Shown here in pieces: positions 41,195 to 50,799 of a DNA stretch of 51,163 bases (position 1 is the first letter of the stretch; each line of letters opens with the position of its first letter). A model generated the notes under the pieces. The model ran no database searches and was not told the DNA's origin. It saw only the letters and a program-made list of their open reading frames with translations. Location: assembly GCA_030041375.1 (NCBI GenBank), contig JASHOA010000065.1, positions 1 through 51,163 on the forward strand, written 5' to 3'. Origin of the DNA: Acetobacteraceae bacterium. Lineage in GTDB: Bacteria; Pseudomonadota; Alphaproteobacteria; Acetobacterales; Acetobacteraceae. Made by a program: the position numbers and the translations under genes.

Positions 41195-42703
41195 ATGAAG
41201 CGCTGCGTCCTGCTGCATCAGCTTGTGCCGGCTGCGGCCGGAGCGGACGAGCAGGATACGCTTACGGCGGCAACGGCGGTCGAGGCGGCCCTGGCCGAGT
41301 CCGATTGGGAAGTGGAACGGCTCGCCCTCGGGCTCGATCTTTCGCCGGCCGCGGAGCGGCTTCGGGAGAATCCGCCGGCCCTCGTGTTCAACTTGGTTGA
41401 AAGCCTGCCAGGCGTGGCCTTCCCGGGGCCTGCCGGGCTTGCGGCAGCAGCCATGCTGGAGGGGGTGGGGCTGCCGTTTACCGGAAGCCGGCTCGCCGCA
41501 CTCGCCCTTTCATCCGACAAGCCGGCGGCGAAAAATGTGCTGAGAACGGCCGGACTGCCGGTGCCGCCCGGGCCTGCCGAGGGATGGCCGGGGCCCTTCA
41601 TCGTCAAGCACAGCAGCGAGCACGCCTCATTCGGGCTCGGCCGGCACTCGGTGGTTTCGGCACTTCGAGAACCCTTGCCCGCCGGCTGGTTCGCGGAAGC
41701 CTTCCTGCCGGGGCGTGAGTTCAGCCTCTCGTTGCTGGCCGACAGGGGCGGCATCTCTGTGCTGCCCCCGGCCGAACTCGTCTATGACAAGGCATGGCCG
41801 CCCGCCGGTGTAGCCGAAGGGATGCCACGCATTCTCGACTATGCCGGTAAATGGCTGGCGGACGATCCCCTGTTCGCCGCGACTCATCGCTGCTTCACGG
41901 GCATTGAGGACGCGCTTGCATCGCAATTGGCGAACCTCGCCCGCCGCGCCTTTGCTGCGCTGGGCCTGGCCGGCTATGCACGCGTCGATTTCCGCCTCGA
42001 CGCGGCGGGCGTTCCGTACATCCTCGAAGTGAACGCCAACTCGGCACTGGCGCCCGATGCGGGCTTCGCCGCGGCAGCCGGGGAGGGCGGGATCGCATAC
42101 CGCGATCTGATCGCCCGCATTGCTGAAGCGGCGCTTTCGGCGCCTGACATGCAACCTCGCTCGCCGCCACGGTCGAAGCCTCCACCTCGGAAGTTTGCTG
42201 TTCGCCGGCGGCTTTTGGCTGATGATGTCACGGCAGTTGGTAGCCTCTGCCGCGCCAGTGGCTTCTTCAACGAGGCCGAAATGGCCGTTGCCGAAGAGCT
42301 TGCACGCGCGGCGCTCGTGGAGGGAGAGCAGAGCGGCTACCGGTTTCTGCTGGCTGAGCAGCCGCATGGCTTCCTGCTCGGCTATGCGTGCTTCGGCCCC
42401 GTGCCAGCCAGCCTGGGCGCGTGGGATCTTTACTGGATCGTCGTTCTTCCCGCAGCACAGGGCTCGGGGATCGGCCGGCGGCTGGTGGAAATGGCAGCCG
42501 CCGAGGCGGCCGAAGCCGGCGGGCGGTTTCTTTACGCCGAAACGGCAGGCCGCCCGCTCTACGCTCCAACACGGCGCTTTTATGAAGCCGCCGGGTTTTC
42601 GCTCGAGGCGGTGCTCGCAGATTTCTATGCCCCGGGCGACGCCAAGCAAATCTGGTCATTGCCGCTGGCTGGAAGAATGAAGGGTCAGGCAGGGCACGGC
42701 TGA
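41195..42703 (+). CDS. ATP-grasp ligase fused to a GNAT acetyltransferase
   Basis: 502 residues in two domains. 1-310: ATP-grasp of the D-Ala-D-Ala-ligase type, with LVFNLVESLPGV, PFTGSRLAALALSSDKPAAK, FIVKHSSEHASFGLG and metal-binding VDFRLDAAGVPYILEVNANS. Linker 311-333 rich in proline and basic residues. 334-490: GNAT with acetyl-CoA loop LPAAQGSGIGRRLVEMAA and PTRRFYEAAGFSLEA. Known: such ligases and acetyltransferases are often neighbouring genes that modify amino acids or peptides; here they are one chain. No frameshift or internal stop. Not murein ddl: no cell-division genes nearby. Confidence 0.88.
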   Translation: MKRCVLLHQLVPAAAGADEQDTLTAATAVEAALAESDWEVERLALGLDLSPAAERLRENPPALVFNLVESLPGVAFPGPAGLAAAAMLEGVGLPFTGSRLAALALSSDKPAAKNVLRTAGLPVPPGPAEGWPGPFIVKHSSEHASFGLGRHSVVSALREPLPAGWFAEAFLPGREFSLSLLADRGGISVLPPAELVYDKAWPPAGVAEGMPRILDYAGKWLADDPLFAATHRCFTGIEDALASQLANLARRAFAALGLAGYARVDFRLDAAGVPYILEVNANSALAPDAGFAAAAGEGGIAYRDLIARIAEAALSAPDMQPRSPPRSKPPPRKFAVRRRLLADDVTAVGSLCRASGFFNEAEMAVAEELARAALVEGEQSGYRFLLAEQPHGFLLGYACFGPVPASLGAWDLYWIVVLPAAQGSGIGRRLVEMAAAEAAEAGGRFLYAETAGRPLYAPTRRFYEAAGFSLEAVLADFYAPGDAKQIWSLPLAGRMKGQAGHG

Positions 42704-42834
42704 ACGGAGGCTTGACTTCGCATGGACGGGCTTGGGCCGGCCGGCCTACTCTCCCGCCCCTTCGATTGGCCGCTGGGCGCGAAACGCGCCTTTGCGGCCA
42801 AGTGTCGTGCCTGATGCACGAGGGGGAGGAGGGA

Positions 42835-43818
42835 GTGAGGGGTCGGCGGGAAGTGCTGGCAACCGCGGCCATGTTGTTCGCGGCGGCTCCGGCCTGCGCG
42901 GGGCAAAGCGTGGTCGTCTGGCCCTCCGCGCTGACCATGGCAACCGGCAGCCCTGGCGGCACCTACGCGATTTTTGGCCCTGCCTGGGGCGCGATTGTTG
43001 CTGCGGCGACGCATGTCCACCTTCTCTACCGGGCAACCGACGGACCGAACGAGAATATCCTGCTGCTCGATCGCGGCGCCGCCGATCTCGCCATGACGAC
43101 GCTCGGGATCGCGCACGAGGCCTGGACCGGCGGCGGTGCCTGGACCGGGGGAATTGAATTCCGCACCATCCGCGCCCTCTTTCCATTGTACGAGACCGCG
43201 TTTCACGGCTTCGCCCCGGCGCAGAGCACGATTCGCGCCGTCACCGCGCTCGACGGATGTGTGCTCGGTGTGGGGCCCGAATACGGAACGGGCGGCACCT
43301 ACGTTCCGCGCATGTTACAACTGCTCGGAATCAAGGTCGTCGGCTTTCGCTTCGAGAGTTACAGCGCCCTCGCCGATGCGCTCAGCTCCGGGAGGGTTGA
43401 CGCCTGCCTGATCGCTGCCGGGCCACCGGTTCCCGCCTTCCGCGACCTTGCACGCCGGATGCCGATCCGCTGTTTCGGCTTCTCGCCGCCTGAGATCCAA
43501 CTGCTCGTCCGCAACCTGCCCGCTCTTTCCCAGACCCGCATTCCGCCCGGCACATATCCCGGGCAGACCGCCACCATCCCATGCCCGGGGATGTTCAATT
43601 TCGCAATCTGCCGCGCCCGGTTGCCGCGCAGCCTGGTCTATGCGCTCACCGCGGCGGTGATGGCCCGGGCCCCGGAACTGGTGGCGAAACTGCCGCTCGC
43701 CTCCGAGATGCAGCCGCGCAACATTGCGCTCAACCGGTTCCTGCCGTTCCATCCGGGGGCCGCGGAGTATTTTCGCCGCGGCGGATTCTTCGTTCCCGAC
43801 CGGCTGGTGCGGGAGTGA
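42835..43818 (+). CDS. TAXI-family TRAP solute-binding protein
   Basis: 327 residues. GTG 42835 follows a GGGGGAGGAGG stretch and gives a clean signal peptide (MRGRREVLATAAMLFAAAPA, cut near ACAGQ). MATGSPGGTYAIFGPAWGAI is the TAXI opening motif, with later LDGCVLGVGPEYGTGG and NIALNRFLPFHPGAAEYFRR. Known: TAXI proteins bind solutes, often glutamate-like acids, for TRAP transporters, but no TRAP membrane gene lies nearby. The next gene is an ABC ATPase, 27 bases on. Confidence 0.85.
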   Translation: MRGRREVLATAAMLFAAAPACAGQSVVVWPSALTMATGSPGGTYAIFGPAWGAIVAAATHVHLLYRATDGPNENILLLDRGAADLAMTTLGIAHEAWTGGGAWTGGIEFRTIRALFPLYETAFHGFAPAQSTIRAVTALDGCVLGVGPEYGTGGTYVPRMLQLLGIKVVGFRFESYSALADALSSGRVDACLIAAGPPVPAFRDLARRMPIRCFGFSPPEIQLLVRNLPALSQTRIPPGTYPGQTATIPCPGMFNFAICRARLPRSLVYALTAAVMARAPELVAKLPLASEMQPRNIALNRFLPFHPGAAEYFRRGGFFVPDRLVRE

Positions 43819-43845
43819 TCAGAAAAAGCAGAGGCGCGGGGAGAC

Positions 43846-44619
43846 ATGGGGATGAAGGTCGCGACAGCAAACGGCGCCACCGCGGCGGCGATCCTGCTCG
43901 ACCACGTCGACAAGTGGTTTGGCGCGCTGCACGTGCTGCGTGATGTCTCGCTCGAGGTCGCAAGCGGCGAGCGGGTGGTCGTGTGCGGGCCTTCCGGCTC
44001 CGGCAAGTCAACGATGATCCGCTGCATCAACCGGCTCGAGGCGCATCAGAAGGGACGTATCGTGGTGGACGGTACCGAGCTTTCCGATGACGCACGCGCG
44101 CTCGACACGGTGCGCCGTGAAGTCGGCATGGTCTTCCAGTCCTTCAACCTCTTCCCGCATCTGACCATCCTCGACAACTGCACGCTGGCGCCGATCCATG
44201 TGCGGCGGATGAAGCGCCCGGAGGCGGAGGCGCTGGCCATGGAGTTCCTTGGCCGGGTCCGGATCCCCGAACAGGCGCGCAAATATCCGACCCAACTCTC
44301 CGGCGGCCAGCAGCAGCGGGTGGCGATCGCGCGCGCGCTCTGCATGCGGCCGAAGATCATGCTCTTCGACGAGCCGACCTCCGCCCTCGACCCCGAGATG
44401 ATCAAGGAGGTGCTCGACGTCATGATCGAGCTTGCGGAAAGCGGCATGACGATGGTCTGTGTCACCCACGAGATGGGCTTCGCACGTCAGGTCGCGGACC
44501 GCGTGGTTTTCATGGACCAGGGGGAGATCGTCGAGGTCGGCCAGCCGGCGCAACTCTTCGCCGCACCGGCAACCGACCGCCTCAAGAAATTCTTGAGCCA
44601 GATCCTGCGCGGACACTGA
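43846..44619 (+). CDS. Amino-acid ABC transporter ATPase, GlnQ/AapP type
   Basis: 257 residues. Walker [21 protein letters not shown]-loop [14 protein letters not shown], signature [15 protein letters not shown], Walker [16 protein letters not shown] and [20 protein letters not shown], all classic for polar amino-acid importers. GGGGAG before the ATG. No permease or ABC-type binding protein adjoins, so it is an orphan ATPase that may serve a transporter elsewhere. Confidence 0.92.
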   Translation: MGMKVATANGATAAAILLDHVDKWFGALHVLRDVSLEVASGERVVVCGPSGSGKSTMIRCINRLEAHQKGRIVVDGTELSDDARALDTVRREVGMVFQSFNLFPHLTILDNCTLAPIHVRRMKRPEAEALAMEFLGRVRIPEQARKYPTQLSGGQQQRVAIARALCMRPKIMLFDEPTSALDPEMIKEVLDVMIELAESGMTMVCVTHEMGFARQVADRVVFMDQGEIVEVGQPAQLFAAPATDRLKKFLSQILRGH

Positions 44620-44652
44620 AGGACCAGAGAGAGACGGAAATCCGGAAGCCGC

Positions 44653-46119
44653 TCAGAGATATGCCGCCCCGGCTTCCTCGGCGAAGCGCTTCGGCTCACC
44701 CTCCCAGATGATGCGCGCATGCTCCAGCACATAGACCCGATCTGCGTGCGGCAGCGCGAAAGTCACATTCTGCTCGCCGAGCAGAAAGGTGATCTCGGTC
44801 GTCTCGCGCAGGCGGGCGAGCGCTTTCGAGAGTTGCGAAAGAATCACCGGCGCCAGCCCGAGCGTCGGTTCGTCAAGGATTAGAAGGCGCGGACGCATCA
44901 TCAGCGCCCGTGCGATCGCCAGCATCTGCTGCTCGCCCCCCGAGAGCGTGCGTGCCGCCTGCTGCGCGCGCTCGCTCAGGATGGGGAACAGGTCGAGCAG
45001 CCAGGCAAGCTGCTCGGCTCGCTCCGTGGCGCCAAGATGGCTGCCGCCCAGTTCGAGATTTTCCCTGACCGAGAGATCGCCAAACAGCTCACGCGTTTCC
45101 GGACACTGCACAAGGCCGCTGCGGGCAATCGCCGCCGCGCTCTGGGTCGCGAGATTCCTGCCCCCGAAGCGGATGCTGCCACTGTACGCAACGAAGCCCG
45201 AGATGGCATTGAACAGGCTCGTCTTGCCGGCGCCGTTGAGACCGACGATCGAGACGAATTCGCGCTCGCGGATGGCGATCGAGACCCGATCGAGCGCCTG
45301 CGCCTTGCCGTAGAGCACGCTGACGCCATCGACTTCGAGCAGCGGCGCCGCCGTCCCCTCTGCCACGCCGGTCCGCCCGCCAGCCTCGATCGCGCCGCCA
45401 AGATAGACCCGGCGCACCGTTTCGTCGCGCATCACTTCCTCGGCGCTGCCCTCCGCGATGCGCTCGCCGAGATACATGGCGAGCACGCGATCGACCAGTG
45501 CGGCGACACTCTTCACGTTGTGATCGACTAAAAGCAACGCCCGGCCGGCATCGCGCAGGCTGCGTATCAGCCCGGCAAACTCGGCGATCTCGCTCGCCGT
45601 GAGGCCGGCAAAGGGTTCATCGACCAGCACCACCGACGGATCCCGCGCGATCGCCTTGGCAAGCTCGAGCCGGCGCAGATCGGCGAACGGCAGGGTTCCG
45701 GGATAGCGGTCGAGAACACGCTCGAGGCCAACGCGCTCGGCGATCGCTCGCGCGCGTGCATCCACGTGTGGATCGGCCGCCAGCCGCAAGAGGGAATCCG
45801 GCAACAGGGCGAGCTTTACGTGCTCGAGCACGGTCTGCCGGTGCAGGGGCCGCGAATGCTGAAAGACGATGCCGATGCCGGCGCGGGAAATGCGATGGGC
45901 GGGCCAGCCGGCAATCTCCGTTCCGTCGAGAGTAATCGAGCCGGCGGTTGGCCGTTCGATACCCATGATGAGCTTTATCACGGTCGATTTGCCGGAGCCG
46001 TTCGGCCCGATCAGGCCCAGGATTTCGCCGTCATGCAGTGCGAATGCGATGTCCTTCACCGCCACCAGGCCGCCGAAGCGCTTCGTCAGTCCGGCAACGG
46101 CGAGGCGCTCTGTTCTCAT
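44653..46119 (-). CDS. Fused LivG-LivF ATPases of a branched-chain amino-acid type ABC importer
   Basis: 488 residues, two complete ABC domains in one chain. LivG-like half (1-245): GLIGPNGSGKSTVIKLIMGI, FQHSRPLHRQTVLEH, signature place LPFADLRRLELAKAI, VVLVDEPFAGL, LLVDHNVKSV. LivF-like half (258-488): LYGKAQALDRVSIAI, GLNGAGKTSLFNAISG, LSGGEQQMLAIARALM, LILDEPTLGLAP. The first half lacks the glycine of the usual LSxGQ signature. Known: LivG and LivF normally are separate proteins. Overlaps livM by four bases. Confidence 0.93.
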   Translation of the reverse strand: MRTERLAVAGLTKRFGGLVAVKDIAFALHDGEILGLIGPNGSGKSTVIKLIMGIERPTAGSITLDGTEIAGWPAHRISRAGIGIVFQHSRPLHRQTVLEHVKLALLPDSLLRLAADPHVDARARAIAERVGLERVLDRYPGTLPFADLRRLELAKAIARDPSVVLVDEPFAGLTASEIAEFAGLIRSLRDAGRALLLVDHNVKSVAALVDRVLAMYLGERIAEGSAEEVMRDETVRRVYLGGAIEAGGRTGVAEGTAAPLLEVDGVSVLYGKAQALDRVSIAIREREFVSIVGLNGAGKTSLFNAISGFVAYSGSIRFGGRNLATQSAAAIARSGLVQCPETRELFGDLSVRENLELGGSHLGATERAEQLAWLLDLFPILSERAQQAARTLSGGEQQMLAIARALMMRPRLLILDEPTLGLAPVILSQLSKALARLRETTEITFLLGEQNVTFALPHADRVYVLEHARIIWEGEPKRFAEEAGAAYL

Positions 46120-47066
46120 TCGCGCTCCCCGACGTGGAGGAATTGTCCCAGAAGACCGTCAGGGAAGAACAGGATCACCAGGAGTGCAATCAGTGCCACC
46201 ACGAAGGTGCTGAGCTGGCCGAGCGGCAGCAGGACCTGGCCCGCAAGGATGAGAAACACGGCCCCGATGACCGAACCGAGGATCGTTCGCCGCCCGCCGA
46301 GCACGGCCGCGATGATCACCTGCACTGCGATCGCGAGGTCCACCACCACGTCGACCGATGCGCTGCCCAGATAGAAGATCAGCATCGCCCCCGCCACGCC
46401 GGACATGATCGCGCTCAGCGAGAAGGCGGCGAGCTTGTGCTTGGCGACATTGAAGCCGAGCGCCGCCGCCTCGACCGGATCCTGTCCGGCCGCCTGCAGG
46501 ATCAGGCCGAGCGACGAACGCGCATAACCGTAGATGATGGCGGCAGAGACGACCAGGAAGGCGAGCGCAATCCAGTAGTTGGTATCGGCGCTGATGGAGA
46601 GCACGTCCGGCACGGTCATGCCGATCTCGCCGCCCGTCCAGTGGGCGAACACGACGATCACGTCCTGCAGCAGAAGAACGGCGACCAGCGTCACCAGGCC
46701 GAAATAGGGGCCGCGCAAACGCAAAGCAGGCAGCGCCAGCATCAGCCCGCCCGCCAGCGCGGCGACAGCGGCTGCGATCACGCAAGGCAGGATCGGCCAA
46801 TGCAGGATGTTGTTGATCAGCGCGGCGGCGTAGGCGCCGAGGCCGATCAGGAAAGTGGGGCCGAAATTCACTTCGCCCGCGTAACCGAAAAGAAGATCCC
46901 ACGACATTGCGAAGACGCCGAAGTAGTAGGCCGAGGTCAGCACCCCGAGAGCGTAGGGAACCGCGATGAACGGCACGACGCGGCCGAGGAACGGAACCAG
47001 CGCGGCCAGGGCCAGAACGACGACCGATCCGAGGAAGACGCGGGATGAAAGAAGGCTCCTTGTCAT
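46116..47066 (-). CDS. livM: LivM-type permease
   Basis: 316 residues, 8-10 hydrophobic helices. SWDLLFGYAGEVNFGPTFLI and LRGPYFGLVTLVAVLLLQDV are LivM signatures; AAGQDPVEAAALGFNVAKHK is the cytoplasmic loop touching the ATPase. Five bases after livH; its stop overlaps the fused ATPase start. Confidence 0.93.
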   Translation of the reverse strand: MTRSLLSSRVFLGSVVVLALAALVPFLGRVVPFIAVPYALGVLTSAYYFGVFAMSWDLLFGYAGEVNFGPTFLIGLGAYAAALINNILHWPILPCVIAAAVAALAGGLMLALPALRLRGPYFGLVTLVAVLLLQDVIVVFAHWTGGEIGMTVPDVLSISADTNYWIALAFLVVSAAIIYGYARSSLGLILQAAGQDPVEAAALGFNVAKHKLAAFSLSAIMSGVAGAMLIFYLGSASVDVVVDLAIAVQVIIAAVLGGRRTILGSVIGAVFLILAGQVLLPLGQLSTFVVALIALLVILFFPDGLLGQFLHVGERE

Positions 47067-47071
47067 GCCTT

Positions 47072-47947
47072 CTACCTTCGCCCCAGAATCCCTTGCGGGC
47101 GGATATAAAGAACCAGCACCAGGATGATGAGCGCCGGGATCGAACGCAGCGTCGGGGCGACCAGGTAGGCCGTTATGGTCTCGAAATAGCCGACCACGTA
47201 AGCCGCGATCAGCGAACCGGGAACGCTGCCCAGGCCGCCCAGGATCACGATCGAGAAGGCGCTCGCCGTCAGCGGGCCGATATTGTCCGAGCTGGCACCG
47301 AGATAGGTGCCGAGCAGCACGCCGGCGATCCCGGCCAGCACTCCGTAGATCGCCCAGACCAGGAGATGGATCCGCGAAAGCTCGAAACCGCAGAGCGTGA
47401 GTGCGCGTGGGTTAATCGAGGCGGCGAGCAGGGCCTTGCCGGCGCGCGTGCGGGATACGAACAGCCAGAGCAAGGCCATCACCAGCCAGCACAGCACGGC
47501 GATCAGGACCTCATTGCTCGGCGTGCGCACGGAGAGGACGTGCACCACGCCAGGAACGAGTGGCGGGACCGTCACCGGGTTGGTCGTAAAGAAATAGGCG
47601 ATCGCCGTCTGGATCATGATTCCCCACAGCAGCGTGGAGGTGAGGATGAAGATCTCAGTCTCTTCCTTGGGAATGGCGCGCGAACGCTGAATCGGCCGGA
47701 CCGCCGCGAAATAGGTCGCGAACGCGAAGGCGATGGCGGCGATGATGCCGATCAATGCTCCGCCAAGGACCCCGGTATGCAGATCGCCGATCACCAGCCA
47801 GGCGATCATCGCCGCCACGACCATCGTCCCGCCATGGGCGAGATTGAGCACGCCGGAGACGCCGAAGATCAGCGTGAAGCCGACGGCTCCCAGCGCATAG
47901 AGAGAGCTGATGGCAAAACCGTCGACGAAGATCTCGTAGCCCAGCAT
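47072..47947 (-). CDS. livH: LivH-type permease
   Basis: 291 residues, about eight helices. SSLYALGAVGFTLIFGVSGV followed by LNLAHGGTMVVAAM is the LivH opening; INPRALTLCGFELSRIHLLV is the ATPase-contact loop; ends LYIRPQGILGRR. The 184-base gap to the binding-protein gene (47948-48131) has several short inverted repeats, which may lower expression of the membrane genes relative to the binding protein. Confidence 0.93.
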   Translation of the reverse strand: MLGYEIFVDGFAISSLYALGAVGFTLIFGVSGVLNLAHGGTMVVAAMIAWLVIGDLHTGVLGGALIGIIAAIAFAFATYFAAVRPIQRSRAIPKEETEIFILTSTLLWGIMIQTAIAYFFTTNPVTVPPLVPGVVHVLSVRTPSNEVLIAVLCWLVMALLWLFVSRTRAGKALLAASINPRALTLCGFELSRIHLLVWAIYGVLAGIAGVLLGTYLGASSDNIGPLTASAFSIVILGGLGSVPGSLIAAYVVGYFETITAYLVAPTLRSIPALIILVLVLYIRPQGILGRR

Positions 47948-48131
47948 CGCCCTTACCCGTCAGCCGCCCGAGCAAAGGCGCCGCTCAGAACAGCGGGGGA
48001 ACAGCGGGAAAAGACGCTCCGAAGCCGCTGTTGCAACGGACAACCCTTTATTATCGTTGCTGATTCTTCCCCCGGCGCACGCCGCTGCGCGGCCTGGCGA
48101 ATCAGCGGAATTCAGCGGCGGTTCACTCTGT

Positions 48132-49406
48132 TCAGGCCGGCAGCTTGACGAAGGAGGGGAAGGAAATCTTGGCGGTCGCGTATTTCAGCGGCCAGATCGT
48201 CTTCATTTTGGCTTGCTGCCACTGCAGCATCACGCCGGGAACGAGGTCGATGCCGTACTCGATGGCGTGGGTGAAGCGGGCGGTGCGGCCGTAGAACTTG
48301 ATTCGTCCGATCGTGCCCACGTGATCGGTGGCCTCGAGCCCGGTCACCATCTTGTCCGCTTCGGTCGATCCGGCGCGTGCGATGGCCTCGGCGATCACGT
48401 ACACCATGTCGTAGGACGAGTAGCCACAATAGGCAGGCAGCAGCCCGTAGCGCTTGAGATAGCTCTGGGTGAAGGGCAGCGTCCGCGGCGTAATCGCCGA
48501 ATCCGGTGCCGCGCCTGCCTGGCTCGTCACGCCTTCACACGCGCCGTGCGTATCCTTCCAGAAGTCGCTCGAGGTTGCCTGGGAACTCACGCCATACATC
48601 GGGATCGGCACCTTCTGCTCCGCCCATTGCACGGTGGGCACCACCCCGACATGGCTGATGCCGGTGATCATCACGTCCGGCTTCCTGGCCTCGATCCGGT
48701 TGAAGATCGGCGTGAAATCGGTGGTGTCGGGGGAGAAGCGGATGTGGTCCAGCACCGCGAGCCCGGCCTTGGGCAGGAACTCGAGATAGCCTTCGTCGAG
48801 CGGGGTGGTCCAGGCCGCATCCTCGCTCATCACGACGCAGCTTTTCATGTGCAACTGATCGACCAGGAGGTCGTGAGCGGAATCGGAAGTGCTCTTGGCG
48901 ATGAAATAGGAAGTGAACCAGCCGTGGAAGGTGTACTTGAAGTGATCGTAGTCGTCATGCACCTGCTTCGAGATGTTGTTGCTGGCCGCCCCGGGCGTGA
49001 TGAACGGCATCTTGAGCCGGGCCGACCAGGGCTCGAGGGCGAGTGCCACCTCGCTGATGAAGCTCGCGATCACGGCGACCACCTTGTCCTGGCTGGCAAG
49101 GCGCTGGAATGCGCGCACGGACTCGACCGAGGAGACGTGATTGTCATAGACGACGAGCTGAAGCGGCCGGCCCATGACGCCGCCCTTGGCGTTGATCTCA
49201 TCCGCCGCGATCTCAGCACCTTTCGGGATTGCCGCACCCGGCAGGGTGGAGATTTCCGCGATGACGCCGATCTTGATCGGCTCCCCTGCCGCCCTGACGG
49301 ATGCCGGCAGGGCCGCCAAGCCCGCCAACGCGCCCGCGCCCGCCAGCACCTGCCGGCGCGATGCCTTGGCCGACGTGCGCAAATCAGATTTTCCCATGCG
49401 GCTCAT
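48132..49406 (-). CDS. LivJ-type substrate-binding protein, copy 1
   Basis: 424 residues from ATG 49406 with AAGGAG six bases before. Signal peptide of Tat-like form: KASRRQVLAGAGALAGLAAL, then PASVRA. Mature part: IKIGVIAEISTLPGAAIPKG, EINAKGGVMGRPLQLVVYD, Peripla_BP_6 fold. Known ligands of such proteins are branched-chain amino acids, amides, urea or aromatic acids; specificity not predictable. Closely similar to the next gene along nearly the whole length, including the end (WPLKYATAKISFPSFVKLPA). Confidence 0.9.
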   Translation of the reverse strand: MSRMGKSDLRTSAKASRRQVLAGAGALAGLAALPASVRAAGEPIKIGVIAEISTLPGAAIPKGAEIAADEINAKGGVMGRPLQLVVYDNHVSSVESVRAFQRLASQDKVVAVIASFISEVALALEPWSARLKMPFITPGAASNNISKQVHDDYDHFKYTFHGWFTSYFIAKSTSDSAHDLLVDQLHMKSCVVMSEDAAWTTPLDEGYLEFLPKAGLAVLDHIRFSPDTTDFTPIFNRIEARKPDVMITGISHVGVVPTVQWAEQKVPIPMYGVSSQATSSDFWKDTHGACEGVTSQAGAAPDSAITPRTLPFTQSYLKRYGLLPAYCGYSSYDMVYVIAEAIARAGSTEADKMVTGLEATDHVGTIGRIKFYGRTARFTHAIEYGIDLVPGVMLQWQQAKMKTIWPLKYATAKISFPSFVKLPA

Positions 49407-49467
49407 TGCTTGCTCCTTGTCGTTCTCTCCCAGCGGGATGGGCTTCATGAATGATGCAGTCTATTGG

Positions 49468-49485
49468 CCGCCGCGGCGAGGGTCC
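49468..49485 (+). repeat. 18-bp direct repeat upstream of binding-protein copy 1 (second copy 50864-50881)
   Basis: CCGCCGCGGCGAGGGTCC is found upstream of both binding-protein genes at a similar distance, followed by related GCCGGAGCG-containing DNA. It shows that the duplication unit included the leader region, or that both genes share a regulatory site. Confidence 0.75.
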
Positions 49486-49524
49486 AGGCCGCCGGAGCGG
49501 CCGGCCCCGACCGGCGTCGGCTTC

Positions 49525-50799
49525 TCAGGCCGGCAGCTTGACGAAAGAGGGGAAGGAAACCTTCGCGGTCGCGTATTTCAGCGGCCAGATGGTTTTCAGC
49601 TTGGCATTCTGCCACTGGATCATCACGCCGGGCACAAGATCGGGGCCGTATTCGATGGCGTGGGTGAAGCGATCGTCGCGGCCATAGAACTTGAACCGCC
49701 CCATCGTGCCGAGATGGTCGGTGGCCTCGAGGGCCGTCACCATCTTGTCGGCCTCGGTCGAGCCGGCGCGCGTGATCGCCTCGGCAATCAGATGCAGCGT
49801 GTCGTAGGTGCTGTAGCCGGAGTAAACCGGCAGCAAACGGAAGCGTTTGAGATAGGCTTCGGTGAACGGGCGGGTGAACGGCGTGATCGCCGAGTCCGGG
49901 CCGGCGCCGGTCTGGCTGTTCGCGCTCTCGGCTGAGCCATGCGTGTCCTTCCAGAAACTCGGCGCGGTCGCCTGAACGCTGACCCCGTAGATCGGGATCG
50001 GCACGTGTTGCTGTGCCCACTGCACGGTCGGCACCACGCCGACATGGGCAATGCCGGAGATGATGACATCCGGCTTCTTCGCCTCGATCTTGTTGAATAT
50101 CGGCGTGAAGTCGGTGGTGTCGGGAGAGAAGCGGATGTGGCCGCGGATCTCGAGGCCGGCCTTGGGCAGGAATTCGAGCAGTGCTGCGTCGTACGGCGTT
50201 GTCCAGGCGGCATCCTCGCTCATCATGACGCAGCTCTTCATATGCAAACCGTCAACCAGCACGTCGCGAGCGGAATCGCTCACGCTCTCGGCGATGAAGT
50301 ACGACGTGAAGTAGGTGTGGAAGGTGTATTTGTAACGCTCATAGTCGGCGTGAACGTGTGCGGAGATGTCGTTGCTGCCGGCACCGGACGTGATGAAGGG
50401 GATCTTCAGTCGTGCCGACCAGGGCTGCAGCGCGAGCGCTATTTCGCTGACGAAGGTGCCGACGACCGCGACGGCCTTGTCCTGGTGCACGAGGCGCTGG
50501 AATCCCCTGATTGCCTCCGAGGAGGAGACGCGATCGTCGTAGACCACGAGCTTTATCGGCCGCCCGAGGACGCCGCCCTGGGCGTTGATCTCGTCGACCG
50601 CCATTGCCGCGCCGCGGGGAATCCCGGCACCGAGCAGCGTTGCGGTCTCGGCGATGATGCCGACGACGATCGGCTCGGAAGCTGCGCGCAGGCTGGCCGG
50701 CAGCGCCGCCAAGCCGGCCAGGGCACCCGCCCCCGCCAGAAGCTCGCGGCGCGATGACCTGGCTGGCCGGCGCCAATCGGATTTTGCCATCGGACTCAT
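49525..50799 (-). CDS. LivJ-type substrate-binding protein, copy 2
   Basis: Same length (424 residues) and layout as copy 1: RSSRRELLAGAGALAGLAAL signal with twin arginine, IVVGIIAETATLLGAGIPRG, EINAQGGVLGRPIKLVVYDD, DTTDFTPIFNKIEAKKPDVI, end YATAKVSFPSFVKLPA. ATG 50799 after GAGGAGG. The two genes are a tandem duplication that includes upstream DNA (18-bp repeat). Differences cluster around likely ligand-contact loops, for example GWFTSYFIAKSTSD against TYFTSYFIAESVSD, so the two may bind different substrates. Confidence 0.9.
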   Translation of the reverse strand: MSPMAKSDWRRPARSSRRELLAGAGALAGLAALPASLRAASEPIVVGIIAETATLLGAGIPRGAAMAVDEINAQGGVLGRPIKLVVYDDRVSSSEAIRGFQRLVHQDKAVAVVGTFVSEIALALQPWSARLKIPFITSGAGSNDISAHVHADYERYKYTFHTYFTSYFIAESVSDSARDVLVDGLHMKSCVMMSEDAAWTTPYDAALLEFLPKAGLEIRGHIRFSPDTTDFTPIFNKIEAKKPDVIISGIAHVGVVPTVQWAQQHVPIPIYGVSVQATAPSFWKDTHGSAESANSQTGAGPDSAITPFTRPFTEAYLKRFRLLPVYSGYSTYDTLHLIAEAITRAGSTEADKMVTALEATDHLGTMGRFKFYGRDDRFTHAIEYGPDLVPGVMIQWQNAKLKTIWPLKYATAKVSFPSFVKLPA

